A DNA stretch of 5,494 nucleotides from an uncultured Clostridia bacterium (GTDB taxonomy: Bacteria > Bacillota > Clostridia > Christensenellales > Borkfalkiaceae), in NCBI GenBank assembly GCA_947630775.1, contig CANRIY010000107.1, positions 1-5,494 of the forward strand. The letters are read 5' to 3'. Shown here one piece after another: positions 1 through 4,930 of this stretch. Below the pieces are notes generated by a model. That model was given only the letters and a program-made list of their open reading frames with translations, was not told where the DNA came from and did no database searches. Numbering within the stretch: the stretch's first letter is position 1; each line of letters starts with the position of its first letter. The position numbers and the translations under genes are program-made.

Positions 1-449
1 CCTGTTGCACCCGTCGCGCTTGCGGAGCCTGCGGGGCCCGTTGCGCCTGTCGCACCCGTGGGACCCGTGGGGCCTGTCGCACCCGTCGCGCCGACTGCGC
101 CCGCGATGCCTTGGGCGCCTTGGGGACCCTGCGGCCCCTGCACGCCCTGAATGCCCTGCACGCCCTGCGGGCCCGTCACGCCCGTCGCGCCCGTCGCACC
201 CGTCGCGCCGCGGGGAATGGTAAAGGTAAGGACGGCGTTCACGCCGCCCGTCGAAGTGACGGAAGCCGCCGTCCCGGGCTCACCCGTGATCGTCTGCCCC
301 ACCGTGACGGTCGCGGGGCCCTGCGGACCCGTGGGACCCGTGGGGCCGGTCGCGCCGCGGATCACAACGGGGGCGCCGTTGCATCCCGAATTGTTGCCGC
401 AAGTGCAGGGGCAATTCCCGCAGTTACAGCAGCGTCTGTACATATACAT
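1..449 (-). CDS. Collagen-like Gly-X-Y repeat protein with Cys-rich N-terminus (partial, C-terminus off the left edge)
   Basis: Reading leftward from ATG at 449 gives 149 codons with no stop before the window edge. GGAGG at 456-460 lies 6 nt before this ATG; a second in-frame ATG at 443 would be 12 nt away, so 449 is preferred. The protein starts MYMYRRCCNCGNCPCTCG, with cysteines at residues 7, 8, 10, 13, 15, 17 and 23. A short collagen block follows (about 32-45), then a non-collagenous insert (about 45-80) ending TFTIPRG, then a long Gly-X-Y tract from 81 on. The tract is rich in GAT, GPT and GxQ triplets and has almost no charged residues. No signal peptide or membrane segment is visible. 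Such proteins form triple-helical filaments on cell or spore surfaces (BclA of Bacillus is the known model); a surface or exosporium location here is inference. Residue 144 is Ser where Gly is expected. It is divergent from the glycosyltransferase at 543. Confidence 0.9.
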   Translation of the reverse strand, partial: MYMYRRCCNCGNCPCTCGNNSGCNGAPVVIRGATGPTGPTGPQGPATVTVGQTITGEPGTAASVTSTGGVNAVLTFTIPRGATGATGATGVTGPQGVQGIQGVQGPQGPQGAQGIAGAVGATGATGPTGPTGATGATGPAGSASATGAT

Positions 450-542
450 AGTTTTCCTCCGTTTCTCCCGATCGCTCGGGGAGTTGGGCGGAAACATACC
501 GCCCTATTTCATCATATCCTGAAAGGAGAAAAGAGGTGACAG
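450..542. promoter_or_regulatory. Divergent spacer with two small hairpins and both ribosome binding sites
   Basis: This 93-bp spacer must carry the 5' signals of both divergent genes. The minus-strand gene uses GGAGG at 456-460. The plus-strand gene uses GAGGTGA at 533-539, whose GAGG core lies 6 nt before ATG 543. Two hairpins sit between them: CTCCCGA/TCGGG(G)AG (465-471 with 476-483, one bulged G) and a perfect 6-bp GGGCGG/CCGCCC (486-491 with 499-504, 7-nt loop). On the minus strand TATGAT (516-511) resembles a -10 box, but no good -35 is found at normal spacing, so the promoters are not assigned. The hairpins fall in the likely 5' leaders and could affect expression; this is inference. 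Confidence 0.4.
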
Positions 543-1583
543 ATGCTGATATCTCTCTGTATGATCGTGCGGAATGAAGAAAGGGTCCTTGCGCGCTGCC
601 TCGAAAGCGTCAAGGGGCTCGCCGATGAGATCGTCATCGCGGACACGGGTTCGGCGGACGGGACAAAAGAGATCGCAAGACGGTACACGGACCGCGTATT
701 TTCTCTTCCGTGGAAGGACGATTTCTCCTATGCGCGGAATGAAGTATTTTCGCGTGCCAACGGAGAGTATCTTTTATGGCTTGACGCCGACGACATTGCG
801 GAAAGTACGGACTTTCCCGCCCTGCGCGCCTTTTTGGAAGCGGAAAAGCCCGACATGGTGTACTGCCCCTATCTTTCGGGGACGCTCTCCTATGAGCGGG
901 AACGCTTTCTGCGGCGGGATATGGATTTCCGATTCGAGGGACGGGTGCACGAAGCCATTCCCCCGCGCGGAAGAAAAGCCCGCTACCCCTTTGTTGTGCG
1001 GCATCTGCCCGACAAAAAGGAATACGGCAGAAGGAATCTCGAAATCTATCTCAAATGGGCGGAAGAGGAGCCCCTCTCCCCGCGGGATCTCTTCTACTAC
1101 GGAAGAGAGCTCTTCTATCACCGCCTCTATACGGAAGCCGCCGCCGTCCTCGGGAAGATGCTCGAAGGTAAAGGCTGGTATGTCAATAAGATCGCCGCGT
1201 GCGAGACCCTCTCCCGCTGCTATGAAGGAATGAACATGGAGACCGAAGCCCTGCAAGCGCTGCTGAGAAGTTTTCTGTACGGAGAACCCCGCGCCTTTGT
1301 ACTCTGCCGCATCGGGGAGCTGTTTATAAAGCGAAAGCAATACGCGCAGGCGGCCTTTTGGTATGAAGCCGCCCTTTCGTGCAAAGATCACGCCGCCGAG
1401 GGGGACTTCGAAGAGCCCGCATGCCGCGATCTTACTCCCTGTTTACAACTCGTCGTCTGTTATTGGAGGCTCGGCGACAGGGAAACGGCGAAAAAATACC
1501 ATGAAAAAGCGGAGGCTCTCGCCCCCGCGCATCCGTCTGTTCTGTTCAATCAAAAATTTTTCTCGGATCGGCCCGCTCCCTGA
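543..1583 (+). CDS. Family 2 glycosyltransferase with C-terminal TPR-like repeats
   Basis: A 346-residue cytoplasmic protein. The N-terminal 140 residues are a GT-A fold of family GT2: SLCMIVRNEE (4-13), EIVIADTGSADGT (29-41), and the metal/nucleotide-sugar site LDADD (80-84). GRVHEAI (133-139) is a further block typical of this subgroup. The rest is helical and TPR-like, with repeats at about 182-208, 220-248, 250-280 and 298-328. This arrangement matches the GT2-plus-TPR group that includes SunS, which glycosylates a peptide; there the helical part helps bind the acceptor. The sugar donor and acceptor cannot be read from sequence. Its divergent neighbour is a Thr-rich collagen-like protein, a reasonable acceptor candidate, but that is inference from position. 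GAGGTGA at 533-539 supports the start. No membrane segment is present. It converges on the SEC-C gene with a 56-bp gap. Confidence 0.92.
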   Translation: MLISLCMIVRNEERVLARCLESVKGLADEIVIADTGSADGTKEIARRYTDRVFSLPWKDDFSYARNEVFSRANGEYLLWLDADDIAESTDFPALRAFLEAEKPDMVYCPYLSGTLSYERERFLRRDMDFRFEGRVHEAIPPRGRKARYPFVVRHLPDKKEYGRRNLEIYLKWAEEEPLSPRDLFYYGRELFYHRLYTEAAAVLGKMLEGKGWYVNKIAACETLSRCYEGMNMETEALQALLRSFLYGEPRAFVLCRIGELFIKRKQYAQAAFWYEAALSCKDHAAEGDFEEPACRDLTPCLQLVVCYWRLGDRETAKKYHEKAEALAPAHPSVLFNQKFFSDRPAP

Positions 1584-1601
1584 AACTCTCCCGAAAGAGT
1601 T
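1584..1601. other. Small hairpin in the convergent spacer
   Basis: AACTCT (1584-1589) and AGAGTT (1596-1601) form a perfect 6-bp stem with a 6-nt loop directly after the glycosyltransferase stop codon. There is no T-tract on either strand, so it is at best a weak bidirectional transcription stop. The remainder of the spacer (1602-1639) shows nothing recognisable. Confidence 0.3.
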
Positions 1602-1639
1602 CCGAGGGCAAATGGACGAATCGACGCATGATACTTCGG

Positions 1640-2497
1640 TCACAAGATCAAAAAACCGTGACATTTTTTGAATTTCTTCCCACTTCCGCACGGACAAAGT
1701 TCATTCCTCTCTATTTTCGGTCCATTTACGAACCGAAGTACGACATTTTTATCGTCGATGATACACTGCTTGATCTCCGAAGTTACCGCATCGAAACCCT
1801 CACGGCTGCAATCATTGTATGACCAAATAGTAAATTTGTCGTTCAGGCGTTGGAGTTTATTTACACTCATGGTAATCATGTTCGACAAATATCGCACATC
1901 AAATGTAGTCCCATCCTTTTTTACCGAAAAAAAGTAAAAAACAATGGGAAAATACACGAATTCGAAAGCGATCTTCTTCGGCTGCATTTCACAGCGATAT
2001 TCGGCATATTTTCGATCCATTCCGAACGCCATATTAAACTCAAGCGGAAAACCAATATTTGAGATAATACGCTCCGCCAACCCTTGTAGATAAAGCTTCA
2101 TTGATGGATCCATCTGAATTCCGTCATGATCAAGAATATCTGCTGATTCCCCAATTTCTGCTATCGGCACCATAAACCTGATATTCTCCAAAGTGACGCC
2201 ATCCAACAGGAATTCTGAATGGAGATCGTCGGTTTCCTCGCAAAAAAAATGAGAAGGGTCAGGACTTTCGTCATCCTGTGAATCCTTGATTGCCTGATAC
2301 CATCCTACTTTATCAATGCGATGATATTGCTCTGATTCGAGAACAATCAAAACCTCCATTCGATTCGGAGCGCAGCAGAACAAGGATGTAAAAGTATCAC
2401 GAAGATTTGTGAGAGGGATCGCCCAAAGTGAATGGGAAAGTTTGTCTTCGGAAATTTCTTCAAGCGTATCTACAGATTGATATGTTAAAAAAATCAT
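1640..2497 (-). CDS. Protein of unknown function with C-terminal SEC-C zinc-binding motif
   Basis: A 285-residue protein. The only recognised element is at the very C-terminus: NELCPCGSGKKFKKCHG (265-281), a SEC-C motif with ligands Cys268, Cys270, Cys279 and His280. In SecA the same motif binds zinc and mediates contacts with SecB and ribosomes; it also occurs at the ends of many unrelated proteins, so it does not give a function. Residues 1-260 are mixed and acidic in the middle, with a hydrophobic aromatic stretch (about 178-191, VYFPIVFYFF) too short and isolated to call a membrane helix. The start at 2497 has only a weak GGGG (2503-2506). The gene follows guaA by 51 nt on the same strand, but a terminator lies between, so it probably needs its own promoter. 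It is much AT-richer than its neighbours (a sampled 60-nt line gives about 42% GC against 57% in guaA), which suggests recent acquisition. Confidence 0.85.
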   Translation of the reverse strand: MIFLTYQSVDTLEEISEDKLSHSLWAIPLTNLRDTFTSLFCCAPNRMEVLIVLESEQYHRIDKVGWYQAIKDSQDDESPDPSHFFCEETDDLHSEFLLDGVTLENIRFMVPIAEIGESADILDHDGIQMDPSMKLYLQGLAERIISNIGFPLEFNMAFGMDRKYAEYRCEMQPKKIAFEFVYFPIVFYFFSVKKDGTTFDVRYLSNMITMSVNKLQRLNDKFTIWSYNDCSREGFDAVTSEIKQCIIDDKNVVLRFVNGPKIERNELCPCGSGKKFKKCHGFLIL

Positions 2498-2528
2498 AAT
2501 TTCCCCATTAGTAGTTTTTATTTCTATG

Positions 2529-2556
2529 AAAAAAAGAGAGTTTTCGTCTCACTCCC
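2529..2556 (-). terminator. Probable Rho-independent terminator of guaA, overlapping its stop codon
   Basis: Read on the minus strand, GGGAGT (2556-2551) pairs with ACTCTC (2541-2536) in a 6-bp stem with one G-U pair, 9-nt loop, followed at once by seven T (2535-2529). The upstream arm includes the last two sense codons of guaA and the first base of its TGA (2551-2549). The stem is short and only moderately stable, so some read-through into the SEC-C gene is possible. Confidence 0.55.
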
Positions 2557-4084
2557 ACTCAATGGTCGCGGGGGGCTTGGAAGTAATGTCGTAAACAACG
2601 CGGTTCGCATGCTTTACCTCGTTGGTAATACGGTTTGAGACCTGCTCCAATACCTCAAAGGGAATGCGCGCCCAGTCGGCAGTCATCGCGTCTACGCTCG
2701 TCACGGCGCGGAGGGCGATCACGTTCTCGTAGGTGCGGAAATCCCCCTGTACGCCCACCGTTTTGCTGTCCGTGAGGACGGCGAAATATTGCCAGATCTC
2801 CTTATTGAGCCCCGCCCGTGCGATCTCCTCGCGAAAGATCGCGTCCGCGTCGCGGACTGTTTCGAGTTTTTCCTCCGTCACCTCGCCCATAATGCGGATG
2901 GCGAGCGCGGGTCCCGGACATGGTTGCCTCCAAACGATCTCGTCGGACAGTCCGAGCTCCGTTCCCACCTGCCGCACTTCATCCTTGAAAAGATCGCGGA
3001 GAGGCTCGATGATTTCCTTGAAATCCACGACGGAAGGAAGCCCGCCCACGTTATGGTGCGATTTTATCACTGCGCTCTTTCCCTTGCCGCTCTCCACGAC
3101 GTCGGAATAGATCGTCCCCTGCACCAAAAAATCCACCGCGCCGATCCTTTTCGCCTCTTTTTCAAAGACTTCGATAAAGAGTTTGCCGATGATCTTGCGC
3201 TTTTGTTCGGGATCGGCCACCCCTTTCAGGGCGTTCAAAAAGAGATCCTTTGCGTCCACCTTGATGAGGTTCATGCCGAGCCCGTCGCGGAACACGGACA
3301 AGACCTCTTCGGGCTCATTTTTGCGGTGAAGGCCGTGGTCCACAAACACGCAGGTCAGCCTGTCCCCCACCGCTCTGTATACAAGGGTCGCGGCGACGGC
3401 GGAATCCACCCCGCCCGACATGGCGCAGAGCACCTTGCCGCTGCCGACCTTTTGCTTGATTCTTTCCACCTCTTCCGAAACAAACCCCTTCACCGTCCAG
3501 TCCCCTCTCGCGCCGCAGACACGGTAGAGGAAATTCTTTAAGAGCAGGTTTCCGTAGACGGTATGCGCGACTTCGGGATGAAATTGCACGCCGTAGATCT
3601 TCTTTTCTTCATTTCCAAAGACCGCTTGAGGACAGCTCTGGGTGAAGGCGAGCGTTTCAAAGCCTTCGGGAAGCGTTTTTACGAGGTCGGTGTGGCTCAT
3701 CCAGCAGACGCTCACGGGCGGCAAGCCTTCAAACAGCGGACTGCCCTTCGCCAAGGTGAACTCCCGCTTGCCGTATTCGCTCATATGCGCATGTTCCACC
3801 CTGCCGCCGAGGGTGTGGGCGATGAGCTGGCAACCGTAGCAAATGCCGAGCACGGGGATCCCGAGCTCTAAAATTTCTCTGCCGATCCGCGGAGAGGCTT
3901 CGTCATAGACGCTGTTCGGCCCGCCCGTGAAGATGATCCCGATCGGATCATACGCCTTGATCTCCTCGGCGGTCATTTCGAAGGGTTTCAAGTCGCAATA
4001 GACGCCGAGATCGCGGACGCGCCGCGCAATGAGTTGGTTGTACTGTCCCCCGAAATCAAGCACGAGGACTTTTTGATGTTGCAT
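2549..4084 (-). CDS. guaA: GMP synthase (glutamine-hydrolysing)
   Basis: This 511-residue enzyme makes GMP from XMP, ATP and glutamine, the last step of de novo guanine nucleotide synthesis, in the cytoplasm. The N-terminal class I glutamine amidotransferase domain (about 1-195) carries the triad Cys82 (in GICYG, 80-84), His169 and Glu171 (in QFHPE). The ATP pyrophosphatase domain has the P-loop SGGVDS (223-228). The C-terminal dimerisation/XMP-binding domain ends in the family signature DITSKPPATIEWE (499-511). Length fits the usual 510-525 residues, so the gene is intact. The reading frame stays open up to an ATG at 4201, but ATG 4084 is chosen: GGAG (4091-4094) lies 6 nt before it, the protein then begins MQHQKVLVLDFGGQY as the family does, and the extension would be coded by a repeat hairpin. 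It lies downstream of guaB on the same strand, separated by a repeat-filled spacer. No purine riboswitch was recognised upstream. Confidence 0.98.
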   Translation of the reverse strand: MQHQKVLVLDFGGQYNQLIARRVRDLGVYCDLKPFEMTAEEIKAYDPIGIIFTGGPNSVYDEASPRIGREILELGIPVLGICYGCQLIAHTLGGRVEHAHMSEYGKREFTLAKGSPLFEGLPPVSVCWMSHTDLVKTLPEGFETLAFTQSCPQAVFGNEEKKIYGVQFHPEVAHTVYGNLLLKNFLYRVCGARGDWTVKGFVSEEVERIKQKVGSGKVLCAMSGGVDSAVAATLVYRAVGDRLTCVFVDHGLHRKNEPEEVLSVFRDGLGMNLIKVDAKDLFLNALKGVADPEQKRKIIGKLFIEVFEKEAKRIGAVDFLVQGTIYSDVVESGKGKSAVIKSHHNVGGLPSVVDFKEIIEPLRDLFKDEVRQVGTELGLSDEIVWRQPCPGPALAIRIMGEVTEEKLETVRDADAIFREEIARAGLNKEIWQYFAVLTDSKTVGVQGDFRTYENVIALRAVTSVDAMTADWARIPFEVLEQVSNRITNEVKHANRVVYDITSKPPATIEWE

Positions 4085-4117
4085 AATTTTCTCCGATATT
4101 AAAACCGCCACGCTTGG

Positions 4118-4169
4118 CACCCCCTTGAGGGGGAGCTGTCGCGCGCCCTTGCGCGACTGAGGGGGTGTC
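4118..4169 (+). repeat. Palindromic repeat family 1, copy A
   Basis: Outer arms CACCCCC (4118-4124) and GGGGGTG (4161-4167) enclose an inner perfect 7-bp hairpin GTCGCGC/GCGCGAC (4138-4144, 4151-4157) with loop GCCCTT. CCCCC/GGGGG around TTGA (4120-4133) can form an alternative local hairpin. It shares the core layout GGAGCTGTC-stem-GACTGAGG with copy C and, with changes, copy B. It ends about 34 bp before the guaA start, so it probably lies in or near the guaA leader. Confidence 0.75.
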
Positions 4170-4225
4170 GTTCTAATTACGTCATGGTGCCCCGCACGCA
4201 TTCTATTGCACTAAGCGCGGCACGA

Positions 4226-4240
4226 GCGGGCACCGCCCGC
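4226..4240. repeat. Short GC-rich hairpin
   Basis: GCGGGC (4226-4231) and GCCCGC (4235-4240) form a 6-bp stem with loop ACC. It is not clearly related to the other repeats and may be incidental. Confidence 0.35.
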
Positions 4241-4270
4241 GAAGTAGCGTAGTTGAACCATCATAATGCG

Positions 4271-4299
4271 GTGATCCTTCGACAGAGCTCAGGATGACG
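4271..4299 (-). repeat. GTCATCCTGAGC...GAAGGATC-type dispersed repeat
   Basis: On the minus strand the sequence reads GTCATCCTGAGC, a short loop, then GTCGAAGGATC, with ATCCT/AGGAT (4274-4278, 4291-4295) able to pair. From general knowledge, sequences of this pattern are dispersed between genes of many gut and environmental bacteria; their role is unclear. A related version (GTCATTCTGAGC...GAAGAATCTC) is nested in the element at 4795-4916. Confidence 0.65.
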
Positions 4300-4308
4300 T
4301 GATTTTAT

Positions 4309-4364
4309 GACACCCCTTCCGTCACGGCAAGGACAGCCGTGACACCTTCCCCTCAAGGGGAAGG
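4309..4364 (-). repeat. Palindromic repeat family 1, copy B (inverted relative to A and C)
   Basis: On the minus strand this reads CCTTCCCCTTGAGGGGAAGG (4364-4345), then the 8-bp stem GTCACGGC/GCCGTGAC (4343-4336, 4328-4321) with a 7-nt loop, then GGAAGGGGTGTC (4320-4309). The order of parts matches copy A: CCCCTTGAGGGG, inner hairpin starting GTC and ending GAC, then GGGGTGTC. The inner stem sequence differs from A and C while pairing is kept. Confidence 0.75.
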
Positions 4365-4413
4365 CAAGAGTCTGCCCTTCATTCCAAATTACGGCGCGTG
4401 GCGGGGTCTTCAT

Positions 4414-4461
4414 GGCTCCTCCCAAGGAGGAGCTGTCACCGCAGGTGACTGAGGTGGGCAC
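4414..4461 (+). repeat. Palindromic repeat family 1, copy C
   Basis: GGCTCCTCCCAAGGAGGAGC (self-complementary, 4414-4433) is followed by a 6-bp stem GTCACC/GGTGAC (4435-4440, 4444-4449) with loop GCA, then TGAGGTGGGCAC. It shares GGAGCTGTC and GACTGAGG with copy A in the same orientation. The outer arms are more diverged. Confidence 0.7.
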
Positions 4462-4463
4462 GC

Positions 4464-4541
4464 TTCTCAATTACTGCGCGAAGCAAAACCACGCTTTTGC
4501 GGCAGCGCACTCAAGTTGTCGAACCCCTTCGACTTAATGCC
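4464..4541 (-). repeat. Two-hairpin repeat unit, copy 2
   Basis: On the minus strand the unit begins GGCATTAAG and forms GTCGAA/TTCGAC (4533-4528, 4523-4518) with loop GGGG. The linker AACTTGAGTGCGCTGCC follows, then a second hairpin GCAAAA/TTTTGC (4500-4495, 4488-4483), and a tail resembling that of copy 1 (GCAGTAATTGA). The unit aligns with 4664-4742, and both hairpins are kept although stem bases differ. Confidence 0.7.
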
Positions 4542-4599
4542 GTGTGAAACAGAACAGGGACGGCCGAATCGCTTTTTACAAGGCATACGCACTAACCCC

Positions 4600-4658
4600 T
4601 CGCTCGATTTGTTTTGCGCTTGCGCCTTGTCGGCGCAAGCGCAAAACAAATCGAGCGA
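4600..4658. repeat. 27-bp perfect inverted repeat (long hairpin or cruciform)
   Basis: The arms 4600-4626 and 4632-4658 are exactly complementary over 27 bp, with a 5-nt loop TTGTC. The left arm begins TCGCTCGATTTG and ends CTTGCGCC; the right arm begins GGCGCAAG. There is no T-tract beyond either arm, so it does not look like a standard terminator. It lies between the two copies of the two-hairpin unit. The absence of any mismatch suggests recent origin or active correction; what it does is unknown. Confidence 0.9.
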
Positions 4659-4663
4659 AACTC

Positions 4664-4742
4664 ATCCTACAATCACTTGCCTTAGGCGGAATTCACTTCC
4701 GCCGTGGGCGACTCAATTTGCCGAACCCTTTCGGCTTAATGT
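4664..4742 (-). repeat. Two-hairpin repeat unit, copy 1
   Basis: On the minus strand it begins GGACATTAAG and forms GCCGAA/TTCGGC (4735-4730, 4725-4720) with loop AGGG. The linker AAATTGAGTCGCCCAC follows, then the perfect 7-bp hairpin GGCGGAA/TTCCGCC (4703-4697, 4691-4685), and the tail GCAAGTGATTG. Compared with copy 2, the first stem differs by a compensated pair change (C-G here, T-A there), and the second stem differs almost wholly yet still pairs. Confidence 0.7.
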
Positions 4743-4794
4743 CCTTGCAGAGCGAATTTCGGGGTGACTTGATTGATGCACAGGGAAGGTTCGC

Positions 4795-4916
4795 TCGTTC
4801 ATTTCTTTTCGATGCCCCGCGAGATTCTTCGGGAATTACTCTTCGGACTCCGTATAGCCCTTTCGGCTCAGAATGACGCGTGGGCGCGTCCGCGGGGCGA
4901 GCAAAGAAATGAACGA
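4795..4916. repeat. 122-bp inverted-repeat element with a nested GTCATTCTGAGC-type repeat
   Basis: Terminal arms TCGTTCATTTCTTT (4795-4808) and AAAGAAATGAACGA (4903-4916) match perfectly over 14 bp. After a small mismatch they continue as GCCCCGCG/CGCGGGGC (4814-4821, 4891-4898). Inside, the minus strand reads GTCATTCTGAGC ... GAAGAATCTC (4877-4821). A 6-bp hairpin GACGCG/CGCGTC with loop TGGG (4875-4890) sits at the right end. The element begins 14 bp after the guaB stop codon, so it would be at the 3' end of the guaB transcript and could stop or protect it. It has the size and ends of a MITE or REP-like element, but no target duplication was seen. Confidence 0.75.
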
Positions 4917-4930
4917 AAATATCGCGAAAC

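Larger units (their letters stand above)
4085..4930. other. 846-bp gene-free spacer between guaB and guaA, packed with palindromic repeats
   Basis: No reading frame here has a ribosome binding site or protein-like composition. The short frames consist of translated repeats; for example the minus-strand frame reaching into guaB contains RHSEPKG and PEESRG, a well-known artefact of GTCATTCTGAGC-type repeats. About half the block is in the palindromic units listed separately. The parts I cannot assign are about 4170-4225, 4365-4413, 4542-4599 and 4743-4794. The promoter of guaA must lie in this block unless guaA is read from guaB, but no convincing -35/-10 pair was found. Confidence 0.85.

Noticed and set aside
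1..360. Short repeated motifs that could suggest a CRISPR array or simple tandem repeat
   Set aside because: The 9-base periodicity is the coding of Gly-X-Y triplets; there are no unique spacers of even length.
5..539. Plus-strand reading frames of 72-142 residues rich in Pro, Arg and His
   Set aside because: They are antisense to the collagen-like gene; the low-complexity pattern comes from its Gly-X-Y codons.
774..1391. 205-codon minus-strand frame inside the glycosyltransferase gene
   Set aside because: It overlaps a clearly recognised gene on the other strand and has no family features of its own.
1584..1601. Terminator between the convergent genes
   Set aside because: The 6-bp hairpin has no T-tract on either strand.
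2789..3541. 250-codon plus-strand frame inside guaA
   Set aside because: It is antisense to the intact, conserved guaA; the open frame is a by-product of codon bias.
4085..4200. Purine riboswitch or promoter for guaA just upstream of its start
   Set aside because: No purine riboswitch core was recognised; the TAATAT-like box at about 4096-4102 is too close to the ribosome binding site to serve as a -10.
4085..4201. N-terminal extension of GuaA by 39 residues (start at 4201)
   Set aside because: The extension is coded by a palindromic repeat, lacks homology to the family start, and ATG 4084 has a GGAG site at ideal spacing.
4261..4649. Short minus-strand frames of 60-69 codons in the spacer
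   Set aside because: They are made wholly of repeat sequence and have no ribosome binding site.
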